From the NCBI GenBank assembly GCA_963751595.1, contig CAVVVC010000007.1, forward strand, positions 310,001-374,000: 64,000 nt of DNA. Direction: 5' to 3'. Of the stretch, positions 1 to 8,009 are shown piece by piece. Positions within the stretch are counted from its first letter, which is position 1; each line of letters begins with the position of its first letter. The notes below the pieces were generated by a model that was not told the DNA's origin, did no database searches, and saw nothing but the letters and a program-made list of their open reading frames with translations. The position numbers were made by a program, and so were the translations under genes. Source of the stretch: JAHEGP01 sp963751595. GTDB taxonomy: Bacteria > Pseudomonadota > Gammaproteobacteria > Pseudomonadales > JAHEGP01.

Positions 1-334
1 TGTCATTGAAGTCCAGCGCGAACTGGGTGCTCTGGTGCAGCTTGGGGTAGAGTTCCTCTACCAATAGCACAGAGTCATCGTTGGCCGCCTCGGCCTCACG
101 AATCAACTGGTCATAAACTTCAAAATGCCCCGCGCTGACATAGTCGACGAGGATTTGGCAGAAGCGCCGAACGTCAGTCCACCGAGGATAAATCCCGCTG
201 GGATCCGGGTTGTTGCCACTGTCTCCATAATTGCAATAGAGAACCAGTAGCTCCTTGCGCTCCTCCAGCCACTTTTCCAGGGTGGTTTCCACAAGGCTCC
301 ACTGTTTCTTCAGGTTTTCGCTAACTGTCTGCAT
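1..334 (-). CDS. rsd: Rsd/AlgQ family anti-sigma-70 regulator (3' part outside window)
   Basis: Rsd/AlgQ proteins bind the housekeeping sigma factor in the cytoplasm and shift RNA polymerase toward alternative sigma factors; in Pseudomonas the homologue AlgQ affects alginate and other regulons. I read 111 codons from ATG at 334 to the window edge. The family core is plain: RRFCQILVDYVSAGHFEVYD closely matches the AlgQ block, preceded by a helical segment with KWLEERKELLVLYCNY. The C-terminal part is missing only because the window ends. In Pseudomonas algQ also lies next to a dsbB-type gene, as here (with lrgAB in between). Identification is by recalled family sequence, not a search. Confidence 0.88.
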   Translation of the reverse strand, partial: MQTVSENLKKQWSLVETTLEKWLEERKELLVLYCNYGDSGNNPDPSGIYPRWTDVRRFCQILVDYVSAGHFEVYDQLIREAEAANDDSVLLVEELYPKLHQSTQFALDFND

Positions 335-446
335 GGTCGGTGACCGTTGTTCTTGTTCAAGTTCTTCTGAATATACTTTGCTTCGCCGGATCCAGCAAGC
401 TTGAACGCCTGAAACCCCTGTATTTATAGGTGCGAAACAAAATCCC

Positions 447-1154
447 CTAGACCAATAGTAGCGGTAAGATTAGCGCTGTCAACAAACCCGTCAGGCCCAT
501 TCCAAGGCTGGCATAAGCCCCGGCCTGCATGTCGATGTCGAACGCCCTTGCAGTACCGATTCCATGAGCGGTAAGGCCCAGGGTAAAGCCGATTACCCGG
601 CTGTCGGTGATGCCGATACTGCGCAACAGGGGGGGCGCCGCCAAGGCACCGGTAACCCCTGTTATGATCACGGCTCCGGCAGCCAATTGGCCGATGCCCC
701 CGATCAGCTCACTAATCGAGAGGGCAATTGGCGTGGTGATCGATTTGGAGGCGAGGGATAGCAATACCACATCGTCTGCGCCCATTAGCGCTGCACCGGC
801 AAGCGCAATGGCAACAGCCGCGAAGCCACCTAGCAAAGTCGTTAGTACAATGGCTGTGCCGTGGGCGCGGATATTGGGAAGCTGATGGTACAGCGGAATA
901 GCAAGCGCCACGGTTGCCGGACCCAGCAACCAGGTCAGAAGTGCGACCCTGTCTTGATAGTCGGCAAACGAGACGGGCAGTAGCCATAGGCCCGCCGCAA
1001 TTGCCATGGGACCCGTGATCAGGGGGTGGCACAGTGAGTTGCGATGGGATTTCTCGAACAGTGCCATCGAAAGCCGAAAAATGAGCAGGGTCGTCAGAAT
1101 GGCAAGTGCAGACCAGCCGGAGCTGATGGAAAGCAAGGTATCGCCGCTAATCAT
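447..1154 (-). CDS. lrgB: LrgB/CidB family inner membrane protein
   Basis: LrgB-type protein of 235 residues, almost entirely hydrophobic, with about seven membrane segments. Conserved pieces include PATVALAIPLY, SKSITTPIALSIS, and a C-terminal TAHGIGTARAF, typical of the family. LrgA/LrgB pairs form holin/antiholin-like systems; in several bacteria and plant plastids related proteins export glycolate or pyruvate. The start overlaps the end of lrgA by four bases (ATGA), so the two are translationally coupled. Which of the proposed roles (murein hydrolase control or metabolite export) applies here cannot be told from sequence. Confidence 0.85.
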   Translation of the reverse strand: MISGDTLLSISSGWSALAILTTLLIFRLSMALFEKSHRNSLCHPLITGPMAIAAGLWLLPVSFADYQDRVALLTWLLGPATVALAIPLYHQLPNIRAHGTAIVLTTLLGGFAAVAIALAGAALMGADDVVLLSLASKSITTPIALSISELIGGIGQLAAGAVIITGVTGALAAPPLLRSIGITDSRVIGFTLGLTAHGIGTARAFDIDMQAGAYASLGMGLTGLLTALILPLLLV

Positions 1155-1507
1155 GATTTTTCACCGCGCCTGAGTAGTGCCTGCAGCAGTAGGGCCACCA
1201 GCAATTGGGTGACGATCGTGGCAGGGACGGTGGCGACCAGAATGGCAGGCCATTGCCGAGCGATCTCGCTTTCAAGGAACCAGATGCCGACCGCGGCTGG
1301 AATAAAGAAGAAAGACAGGTATTTGATAAACCACTGCGCTACCCCGCTCAAACCCTCGGGTTCACGGTCACGAGCGGTAAGAAAGCCGAGCATCAGAATC
1401 ATTCCGATAACCGGTCCGGGAATCGCGTGCAACCAAATGTCTTGAAGACTGTTGCCAAGCCACAGAACCGCAAACAGCAGTATCAGGCCGTTAAGGACTG
1501 GAATCAT
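1151..1507 (-). CDS. lrgA: LrgA/CidA family holin-like protein
   Basis: Small membrane protein of 118 residues with four predicted transmembrane segments. The family signature is visible: LHAIPGPVIGMILMLGFL near residue 26, followed by FFFIPAAVGIWF. It is the partner of LrgB immediately downstream (4-base overlap). Its start lies inside the 3' end of dsbB (overlap of 17 bases), so dsbB, lrgA and lrgB are probably cotranscribed. CidA/LrgA proteins oligomerise in the inner membrane and are thought to control murein hydrolase activity or small-acid transport. No LytTR or LysR regulator, often found with lrgAB or cidAB, is adjacent. Confidence 0.85.
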   Translation of the reverse strand: MIPVLNGLILLFAVLWLGNSLQDIWLHAIPGPVIGMILMLGFLTARDREPEGLSGVAQWFIKYLSFFFIPAAVGIWFLESEIARQWPAILVATVPATIVTQLLVALLLQALLRRGEKS

Positions 1508-2000
1508 GGGGGCTTCGGAGTGATAGATAGAGGGCGCTGGCTACAATCATCAAAAACGCAACCAGCGTCCAGCCCGGTATGCTGATCCCCATGAACGTCC
1601 ACAACACTTCGGCACAGTTGCCGTCGCCTTTCAGCATCATCTCCAGGGCTTTACTCAGCGGAAATGTCTCTAGAATGTAATCGACGCTCGGACCGCAGGC
1701 CGGCGCTTTCTCTGGCGGCAGGCTTTGCAGGTAGAGCTGGCGGATCGAAAAGCCCGAGCCGACGGCCGCCATCAGTGCTACCAGCCAAGCGTAGATCCGG
1801 GTGCCTTTTTGCAGGGGGTTGTGGAGACAGGCAAGGAGGGCAAAAGTACCGGCCAAAACGATAAAGACTCGCTGGGTCATGCACAGGGGGCAGGGCTCGA
1901 GGTCAAAGACATGCTCCATTGTGTAACCCACGCCCATCAGGCCGCAGCAAAAGAGAAAAATAAGCAGGAACAGGGTGCGTGATGAGATATTTCTCAGCAT
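1491..2000 (-). CDS. dsbB: Disulfide bond formation protein B
   Basis: DsbB reoxidises periplasmic DsbA and passes electrons to ubiquinone in the inner membrane. The 169-residue product has four membrane segments and both essential cysteine pairs: Cys37 and Cys40 in EPCPLCMTQR of the first periplasmic loop, and Cys102 and Cys129 in the second loop. The Arg following the first pair, which contacts quinone, is present. Length is normal for the family. ATG at 2000 gives a sensible first membrane helix. The 3' end overlaps lrgA by 17 bases. About 200 bases without a gene separate it from acpH upstream, so it may have its own promoter. Confidence 0.93.
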   Translation of the reverse strand: MLRNISSRTLFLLIFLFCCGLMGVGYTMEHVFDLEPCPLCMTQRVFIVLAGTFALLACLHNPLQKGTRIYAWLVALMAAVGSGFSIRQLYLQSLPPEKAPACGPSVDYILETFPLSKALEMMLKGDGNCAEVLWTFMGISIPGWTLVAFLMIVASALYLSLRSPHDSSP

Positions 2001-2204
2001 GTAAAAGCTTGGCCTCGGTCGATGTCTTTGCGAGTGCGGTAATCAATGGTGGCGGCGGTTGGCCCGATTGCGGTACGTCGAGCTTGTGTGGCTGGAGATT
2101 AGTGTAAATGCCCGGGCCAGGCAACTGGCAGTCGTATCTATTACGCAGCACTCCGGGATGCAGCAGCAACGAAGGTGCCGGCGAGCCCTGCAATGGGCTC
2201 GAGC

Positions 2205-2786
2205 CTACGCCCTTGCCAGATTATCGGTATAGGCTTGCAATTTGGGGTAAAACTCGAAAAAGCTGGATTCGAGTTGCTTCAGCCTGGGCTCCACTTTGTC
2301 AGCAGCACCGGCCAGCGGATTGTCGTGGGAGAGTCGCAGGCCGATGCTGCCCAGTACCCGCTCTACCGTTGTCCATTCGCCGTATTGACTTAGCAGGTCA
2401 TGCTCCATCATTCGTTGGCCGAAGCGTCGTGCCGGCGCAGGCCAGCTGTCAGTTGCCGGGGAGATGGCCCGATAGACCGACTGGGCGAAACGGGGTAACT
2501 TCTGGGAGTGGAACCGCGACCAGTGACGACTGAGGAAATAGTCGAACACCACGTCGGTGACGATACCCGCGTAGCGGCGAAGTTCCGGCGCCAGTTCCTG
2601 GCTCACGCGTTTGACGTCCTCGGCGCTGTTGCTGAAAGCGTCTATTTTGCGGTGCAGCGATATGCCCCGTTCTACCGCCGTGCCAAACTGGCCGCGGAGC
2701 GGTCCCTTGACGAAATCCCCCAATAGTGCGCCCTGCAACATGGCGGGATGGTCCCCCGCCAGGTGGAAGTGGGCGAGGTAATTCAT
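2205..2786 (-). CDS. acpH: ACP phosphodiesterase (AcpH, DUF479)
   Basis: AcpH removes the 4'-phosphopantetheine arm from acyl carrier protein and belongs to the HD-like metal-dependent phosphohydrolases. The N-terminus is diagnostic: MNYLAHFHLA, then ALLGDFVKGPL and RGISLHRKIDAFSN, holding the conserved His and Asp residues expected to bind metal. A second conserved block, RRYAGIVTDVVFDYFLSRHW, follows around residue 92. The protein has the usual length of about 193 residues. The start overlaps the gshA stop by four bases (ATGA), so it is coupled to gshA; a functional link between the two is not obvious. Confidence 0.9.
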   Translation of the reverse strand: MNYLAHFHLAGDHPAMLQGALLGDFVKGPLRGQFGTAVERGISLHRKIDAFSNSAEDVKRVSQELAPELRRYAGIVTDVVFDYFLSRHWSRFHSQKLPRFAQSVYRAISPATDSWPAPARRFGQRMMEHDLLSQYGEWTTVERVLGSIGLRLSHDNPLAGAADKVEPRLKQLESSFFEFYPKLQAYTDNLARA

Positions 2787-4381
2787 GACTCCAGGTGGTC
2801 CTTGACCACCTCGTATTGACGGTAGTATCGGGCGAGGAAGGTATCAAAGTCCATTCGGTCAGCCGCCTCGACGCGGTGTTGCTCCGCGAGGGACTCGGTC
2901 GCTGCGTGTTGAAAACACTCCGCGTCGCCAGCCGGCAGGGGCCGTTGCAGAAAGTAGTCGGCGTGAGCGAGTGATTTGTTCATCGCAAAGTGAAACCACG
3001 GAATCTCTTCTGCGCGCATATCTGCGATGATTTGTCCCGATGGGGTTAGTTTGCTGTTTTCCAGCTTTTCAATCTGTTGGTCCAGGGCGCTGACATAGTC
3101 GTCGGCATTGGCATCCGTATCGAGGAGTGTTGCGATGGGCTTCAGTTGTGCCATGATTTGGGCCGCCCACTCTTTCATGGGGCGCTCCGCTGAACCCTCC
3201 TCCAGCATGACATTGCCGTCTCTGCCGTGATTTACCACCGCCGTCAGGTTGGCCTGGTTCTGATGGAATTCTGCCGGGCCGAGGTCTGGACTTTGCTCGA
3301 GCAGGCAGTAAAGAAGGAATGTGTCGAGGAAACGAATTTGTGTCTTGTCGATACCCAGTGGCAGGTAGGGATTGACATCGAGAACCCGCACTTCTACGTA
3401 CTGGATGCCCCTTTCCTGAAGGGCCACGATCGGGGCCTCTCCGCTGCGCGTCGGCTGCTTGGGACGTATGCTGCTGTAAAACTCGTTCTCGATTTGCAGC
3501 AGCGTGGTCGTAAGCTGCAGCCACTCGCCATTTTTGCTCCTGGTTCCCATGGCCTGGTAGCTCGGATGCTGGCGTGTGAGCAAGTCTTTTAGGGAGGCTA
3601 TGTAGGTGGGCAGTGAGTTGTAGCAAATTTCAAGGTTTTCCTGGGCACTGCTCTGGTAGCCCAGGTCGCCCATTCGCAGCGCGGTGGCGCCATCCTTGAA
3701 CAGCGTGTTTTCGTCGAAGGGCTCAAGGTCATGGTTGCGGTCGCCGATGAAGCTCTTGCACAGCGCCGGCGACGCGCCGAACAGATACACCAACAGCCAG
3801 GCCAGCCGACGAAAGTTACGGATCAGGGCAAGGTACTGGTTGTTCTTGAATGCCTGTAGCGGATCGCGATTGGACATGGCGTGCTGATAGGCCCGCCAGA
3901 AACTGTCACCCATGGAAAAATTGTAGTGAATCCCAGAAATTGATTGCATCGCCCTGCCGTAGCGGTGCCCGAGCCCGAGCCGGTAGACCGTTTTCATCTG
4001 GCCGATGTTGGACTTGCCGTAGCGGGCAACGGGAATATCCTGGTCGCCACGCAAAATGCAGGGCATGCTCGCGGTCCACAGCATCTCCTCGTCCAGGCAT
4101 TGGTAGGTGAAGCGGTGCACGCTATCGAGAATGCCAAGTAACTCTTCCAGGTCACTTGTTGGTGGAGTGATGAATTCCAGTAGCGCCTCTGAATAATCGG
4201 TCGTTATGTACGGGTTGGTCAGCGCTGAGCCGAGACAGGTCGGGTGTTTGGTTTTCGCCAGGCCACCTGCGGGGACAATTCGCAAGCTCTCCTTTTCGAT
4301 ACCCCGAACGACGTCCTTCAGGGTTGGCTGCACCCGGGGGCTGCCAATCATTGCCAGACGCTGATGGTATAAATTGGACAA
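2783..4381 (-). CDS. gshA: Glutamate-cysteine ligase (gammaproteobacterial type)
   Basis: Catalyses the ATP-dependent first step of glutathione synthesis, joining glutamate and cysteine in the cytoplasm. The 532-residue length fits the class I E. coli-type enzyme (518). Recognisable blocks: GIEKESLRI near residue 28, TDYSEALLEFITP near 62, GIHYNFSM near 145, and YVEVRVLDVNPYLPLGID around residue 326. The start at 4381 is followed directly by a family-like N-terminus. It leads a four-base-overlapping pair with acpH. The 236 bases upstream hold a run of nine C residues near 4498 but no recognised promoter or gene. Confidence 0.95.
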   Translation of the reverse strand: MSNLYHQRLAMIGSPRVQPTLKDVVRGIEKESLRIVPAGGLAKTKHPTCLGSALTNPYITTDYSEALLEFITPPTSDLEELLGILDSVHRFTYQCLDEEMLWTASMPCILRGDQDIPVARYGKSNIGQMKTVYRLGLGHRYGRAMQSISGIHYNFSMGDSFWRAYQHAMSNRDPLQAFKNNQYLALIRNFRRLAWLLVYLFGASPALCKSFIGDRNHDLEPFDENTLFKDGATALRMGDLGYQSSAQENLEICYNSLPTYIASLKDLLTRQHPSYQAMGTRSKNGEWLQLTTTLLQIENEFYSSIRPKQPTRSGEAPIVALQERGIQYVEVRVLDVNPYLPLGIDKTQIRFLDTFLLYCLLEQSPDLGPAEFHQNQANLTAVVNHGRDGNVMLEEGSAERPMKEWAAQIMAQLKPIATLLDTDANADDYVSALDQQIEKLENSKLTPSGQIIADMRAEEIPWFHFAMNKSLAHADYFLQRPLPAGDAECFQHAATESLAEQHRVEAADRMDFDTFLARYYRQYEVVKDHLES

Positions 4382-4617
4382 TGCTTGGTCCCCTTGGCAT
4401 GAGCGTGATGTCGATTGCGCAGTTTACTGACAGTGACCTCCCCTGCAAAGTGCAAGATTGAACTTCCGGCCGCCGGTAGACAGCTTGTCGGGGTCATCCC
4501 CCCCCCGCCTGCCCAGTGCTATTGGCCATCGTTATAGCCTTGCTGAATTTTAGCAACCGGGGGCACGTAGTTGCCGATGCCTAACCGAAAGCTGAGGCCT
4601 GGCCCAGGGGGCACGAA

Positions 4618-4917
4618 TCACTGGTTCGCGTGGCCTGGCTGCTCGTTGCTGTCACAGGCGATGACCCGTCCTTTGTGATCAAACAGCCGCAAGGGCGGGC
4701 CTTCAGCCCGGTCACTGCGTACCAGCTTGGCCAGGTGCTGCGCACAGTCGAGCCGGTACGGTGACAAGCCCTGGCCGCTATAGTAGCTGCTGACCGTCCA
4801 GCCGGATTCCGCGCGGCCTGGCTGACTAATGAAGCCCCCGAGCTTGAGGGCAAGGACGGTCAGGGCTGCGGTCAGGCTGGCCGTAGCCAAAACCAGCCTG
4901 AAACGATAGTGATTCAT
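4618..4917 (-). CDS. Small membrane-anchored protein of unknown function
   Basis: A 99-residue product that I do not recognise. Residues about 7-25 form one hydrophobic segment (FRLVLATASLTAALTVLALK), either a signal anchor or an uncleaved signal peptide. The remainder is polar, with two cysteines (in RLDCAQHLAKL and VIACDSNEQ) that could form a periplasmic disulfide. It ends about 240 bases before gshA and is divergent from the DUF924 gene, whose start lies 76 bases away. No clear Shine-Dalgarno sequence precedes the ATG, so the call rests on the open frame and membrane segment only. Confidence 0.45.
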   Translation of the reverse strand: MNHYRFRLVLATASLTAALTVLALKLGGFISQPGRAESGWTVSSYYSGQGLSPYRLDCAQHLAKLVRSDRAEGPPLRLFDHKGRVIACDSNEQPGHANQ

Positions 4918-4992
4918 GGGTGCACCGCTTGTCTGGGTAAAAAACCAACGCCAATATAGGGTGCTTGTGGGGCAAATGCGAGAGCCAGCAAC

Positions 4993-5595
4993 ATGAAAGC
5001 CATCGATGATCTATTGCTATTCTGGTTTGGCCCACTGGATGAGAATGGTTTCGCTGATCCGGCGAAAAACCGGCTTTGGTTTGGGGGCAGGGCGGTAGAC
5101 AACCTGATCAGCCAGCGATTCGGGACATTGGTGGAGCTGGCCCTGCAGTCTGAATTGGACGCCTGGGCGCTGGAGCGCGACGGGCTCATCGCCCTGGTAA
5201 CCTTGTTGGACCAGTTCACCCGCAATATCTATCGGGGCACGCAGCGTGCTTTTGCCGGTGATGCCCGCGCTCGTGATCTGGTCAATGGAGCTATTGCCCG
5301 GGGCATCGACCGGGAGATGCCCCGGGCCTGGCGACAAATGCTGTATCTACCATTGGAGCATTCTGAGAATCTCAGCGATCAAAACCTCTCGGTTGCGATG
5401 TATAAACTTTTTTTGGAAGACACACCCGCGGGCTGTCGAGATCCAGTACTGGAATCCCTCCGCTGGGCACGCAAGCACCGGGATATCGTCGCCCGCTTTG
5501 GTCGCTTTCCCCATAGAAATGCAGCAATGAAACGGCGGCCGACCCGAGATGAGAGTGATTGGCTGGCGCAGGGAGGGGACCGATTTGGCCAATGA
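4993..5595 (+). CDS. DUF924 family protein
   Basis: A 200-residue soluble, alpha-helical protein of the DUF924 family, whose members fold like a TPR-type helical bundle and have no settled function. Family features seen: an N-terminal LLLFWFGPLD, the WFGG motif, LVTLLDQFTRNIYRGTQRAFAGDARAR (read around residues 68-94), RQMLYLPLEHSE, and a C-terminal RFGRFPHRNA. The gene is solitary on its strand with about 190 bases before the next gene. ATG at 4993 fits the family N-terminus. The family assignment is firm; any enzymatic role would be a guess. Confidence 0.82.
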   Translation: MKAIDDLLLFWFGPLDENGFADPAKNRLWFGGRAVDNLISQRFGTLVELALQSELDAWALERDGLIALVTLLDQFTRNIYRGTQRAFAGDARARDLVNGAIARGIDREMPRAWRQMLYLPLEHSENLSDQNLSVAMYKLFLEDTPAGCRDPVLESLRWARKHRDIVARFGRFPHRNAAMKRRPTRDESDWLAQGGDRFGQ

Positions 5596-5786
5596 CCGTC
5601 CTGGCGGTAACCGAAACTGTCCACCGGTGCCCGACTATGGATTCGCCCCCTTGACTGGCCGCATCCCCGCGGTTTTTAAGTAGTAGTCCGTATCGCTGGC
5701 GTAGAAGCGCTTATTGGCGATTCGATCTGATCAGTCTATATTTTATTTTCGAAAATTTATTGTCGCGAAATTTGAGTGTTATACCG

Positions 5787-6182
5787 ATGGAACAGAAAAT
5801 TGCAACCGCATGGCTGATGAACTCACGCCGCATCCAACAAACCCTGGAAGATCTTTCCAGCCGGAAAGTCGCCAGCAGTGATCGTCAAATGGCCGTTATC
5901 GCTGCACTGAAGCTGTTGCGAACTGAATATCAGGGGCTGAGTGTGAAGCAGGTTGGTGAGGAGTTGACTGATCTTTCAGAGCGAGAGCGCAGCGATCTCG
6001 CACGCAAGCTGCATCCGGTGCTGTGCTCATTGCGCTTGCAAAAATGGATGAAGGAATCGGGTGGGCAACAGTACCTGGCGGAAAGCACGGGCCCCAGAGG
6101 CGCGTTGGTCCGACGAGTATTGTTGGATGCTGACGCTATGGATCAGGGAGACAGAAACTCCAGCGGTGACACCTGGATTTAA
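5787..6182 (+). CDS. Conserved-looking hypothetical protein
   Basis: A 131-residue hydrophilic, helical product that I do not recognise. It has no signal peptide or membrane segment. I start it at ATG 5787; an in-frame TTG at 5760 would add nine residues, and neither has a strong ribosome site. The upstream sequence is AT-rich (5730-5760, tctatattttattttcg), unlike the GC-rich surroundings, and could hold its promoter. A good intrinsic terminator follows 36 bases after the stop, which supports a real single-gene transcription unit. The insertion-sequence cluster begins just beyond it. Confidence 0.55.
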   Translation: MEQKIATAWLMNSRRIQQTLEDLSSRKVASSDRQMAVIAALKLLRTEYQGLSVKQVGEELTDLSERERSDLARKLHPVLCSLRLQKWMKESGGQQYLAESTGPRGALVRRVLLDADAMDQGDRNSSGDTWI

Positions 6183-6217
6183 AGGGATCTACCAGCGAGC
6201 TCCAAGCATCGCTTTTT

Positions 6218-6241
6218 GCCGGCCTCAGGTCGGCTTTTTTG
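6218..6241 (+). terminator. Intrinsic terminator
   Basis: A seven-pair stem (gccggcc / ggtcggc with one G-T pair) around a three-base tca loop is followed by six T residues. It lies 36 bases past the stop of the 131-residue hypothetical gene and would end that transcript before the mobile-element cluster. Confidence 0.8.
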
Positions 6242-6369
6242 TTTGTGTACCTCAAGTCGCCCCTGATGCACTCGGTTGCTCCGGATAAGGGCTCGGCAGA
6301 CACGTTGCCATCCTCCCGCTACGACCCCGGTACGGGGGCTCCAGCGGCGCGGCTCCCGGGTTAGACATG

Positions 6370-6382
6370 ATGTTTTGACCTG
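6370..6382 (+). repeat. Left subterminal inverted repeat of the IS1111-type element
   Basis: ATGTTTTGACCTG, the perfect reverse complement of 7992-8004 (and of 9236-9248 in the second copy). The partial second copy has no left repeat. Confidence 0.85.
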
Positions 6383-6459
6383 CCCAACCTCAACGCTCGT
6401 GGATTACCATTGGCGTTGAACAAACAACCGGTGGCAGAGCCACATTGAGGAGGGCAGGC

Positions 6460-7680
6460 ATGAAAGAGTTTACCGCAGATCACACCGCGATCACGAGCCA
6501 TTCGGCAGTCGAGGCATTGAACGGCAAGAAAGACCCAAACCCGGTTAAACACTATGGGGCGTTTATCGGTCTGGATGTGCACAAGGAGACGATTGCTATC
6601 GCGGTTGCTCTCCCAGGTCGAGAGAGCCCGGGCTATCGCGGTGAGATCGCGAATACGCCGAAGGCTCTGCGGCGCTGGCTGGAGCGTTTGAACCACGAGT
6701 TCGGTGGCGCCGTTCTGCTGTTCTGCTACGAGGCCGGGCCCTGCGGATACGGACTCTACCGACAGCTGATCGCCGCTGGCCACGACTGTGATGTGGTGGC
6801 GCCCTCGATGATTCCCAGGAAGGCGGGCGAGCGAATCAAGACCGACCGGCGCGATGCCACCAAGCTGGCGACGTTCCTACGCTCCGGGGAGCTGACACCG
6901 GTCTGGGTGCCGGACGTGGAGCAGGAAGCGATGCGCGATTTGACGCGCGCCCGCGACGACATGAAGAGCCAGGAACGCAAGGCGCGACAGCAGCTCAATG
7001 CCTTCGTGTTACGCCACGGTCACCACTGGCCGCGGGGGAAGTCACGCTGGACGAAGACTCACTACAACTGGCTGGAGTCGATCGCGTTTGAACAGCCGTA
7101 CCTGCAAATCGTATTACAGGAATACATCAATGCGGCCAGGGCGGCCACCCAGCGGGTTGACGACCTGACCGAGCAGATACACCGCGTGCTGCCGAGCTGG
7201 TCGATGGCGCCGGTGGTGGACGCACTGGTGGCGCTGCGGGGGATTGATGTGCTGGCTGCGACGGTGCTGCTGGCGGAATTGGGAGACATCAGCCGCTTTG
7301 ATTCACCGAAGCAGTTGATGGCGTACCTGGGCCTGGTGCCGAGTGAGCACAGCAGTGGGGGCCGACGGCGCCAGGGCGCGATCACCCGAACCGGCAATGG
7401 GCATGCACGCCGAATGCTGGTGGAGTGTGCCTGGAGCTACCGCTTTCCGGCTCGCCAGACCATGCACCTGAAGCGCAAAGCCCAGCGCGCCTCTGAGCCG
7501 GCGAAGGCGATCGCCTGGCGAGCACAGAAGCGCCTTTGCGGCCGCTACAGGCAGCTGACCCAGGCAGGCAAGAATGTGAAGCTGGTGTGTGTGGCGATCG
7601 CAAGAGAGCTGGTGGGCTTTATCTGGGACATCGTACGCCAGGAAATGCCGCGCCTGAGGCAACCGGCGGCGATCCGGTGA
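6460..7680 (+). CDS. IS110/IS1111-type transposase (DEDD recombinase)
   Basis: A 406-residue RNA-guided DEDD recombinase. The RuvC-like N-terminal half shows the acidic residues expected: Asp39 in FIGLDVHKE, Glu91 in FCYEAGPCG, and Asp129/Asp132 in IKTDRRDATKLA. The C-terminal Tnp_20 domain has the helix-hairpin-helix-like VVDALVALRGIDVLAATVLL and the serine-bearing LVPSEHSSGGRRRQG block (about residue 295) that carries the catalytic Ser in the family. ATG 6460 is chosen because GAGGAGG at 6447-6453 is a strong ribosome site six bases ahead; an in-frame TTG at 6445 sits over that site. Family members make circular intermediates and insert without target duplication. Confidence 0.93.
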   Translation: MKEFTADHTAITSHSAVEALNGKKDPNPVKHYGAFIGLDVHKETIAIAVALPGRESPGYRGEIANTPKALRRWLERLNHEFGGAVLLFCYEAGPCGYGLYRQLIAAGHDCDVVAPSMIPRKAGERIKTDRRDATKLATFLRSGELTPVWVPDVEQEAMRDLTRARDDMKSQERKARQQLNAFVLRHGHHWPRGKSRWTKTHYNWLESIAFEQPYLQIVLQEYINAARAATQRVDDLTEQIHRVLPSWSMAPVVDALVALRGIDVLAATVLLAELGDISRFDSPKQLMAYLGLVPSEHSSGGRRRQGAITRTGNGHARRMLVECAWSYRFPARQTMHLKRKAQRASEPAKAIAWRAQKRLCGRYRQLTQAGKNVKLVCVAIARELVGFIWDIVRQEMPRLRQPAAIR

Positions 7681-7740
7681 TCGGCACCGGGTCGAGGCCA
7701 TAGAATATCCAGGACCAGGGGAGGTACGACACAGGCATCT

Positions 7741-7930
7741 TGGGTCAGGGTCTATTCAGCCGGTGTGGAGAACCCTTGTGGCGGCTACATCGGCATCGAC
7801 CACCACGGGACAATCTCGAACGAGCGTCCCCGGTCGATGATCCCTGACACTAGAAAAAGGCCAGCTCCGCGACGCAGTGAAGTCAGGTGGTAACCAATCC
7901 ACGTATATCAGCATGATCCACCGTCGCAGT
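7741..7930 (+). ncRNA. Predicted bridge RNA/seekRNA of the IS1111-type element
   Basis: The 3' non-coding end folds into nested hairpins by eye. An outer stem 7744-7750/7842-7848 (GTCAGGG/CCCTGAC) encloses 7794-7801/7832-7839 (8 pairs), 7807-7811/7826-7830 and 7815-7818/7821-7824. A second domain has 7869-7873/7923-7927 and 7886-7890/7918-7922. The loop of this second domain (7891-7917) contains ATATCAGCATGAT at 7905-7917, which equals the right tip of the element (ATATCAG, 8003-8009) fused to its left tip (CATGAT, 6366-6371). That is what a donor guide for the circular junction should look like. TGGCGGCT at 7779-7786 is the complement of the right target flank at 9252-9259 and is a weak target-guide candidate. 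RNA ends are not determined. Confidence 0.62.
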
Positions 7931-8009
7931 CTGCTGGATAGGTCCTGAGCCAAGGTGCTTGACGCAAATACTATGTGAGTCCGACTATTGACAGGTCAAA
8001 ACATATCAG

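Larger units (their letters stand above)
6366..8009 (+). mobile_element. IS110-family (IS1111-type) insertion sequence, complete copy
   Basis: About 1.64 kb. It carries one DEDD-type transposase, a short left non-coding end (about 95 bases) and a long right non-coding end (about 330 bases). Thirteen-base perfect subterminal inverted repeats, ATGTTTTGACCTG at 6370-6382 and its complement at 7992-8004, lie a few bases in from each tip. Subterminal repeats and a long 3' non-coding end are known traits of the IS1111 subgroup; typical IS110 members lack the repeats and have the long end on the 5' side. No target duplication is expected or seen. The exact tips (6366 and 8009) are inferred from the match described for the ncRNA and could be off by a few bases. 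Confidence 0.88.

Noticed and set aside
7756..7953. 65-codon minus-strand frame in the 3' end of the IS1111-type element, repeated at 9000-9197
   Set aside because: No ribosome site and it overlaps the structured region; the ncRNA reading is better supported.
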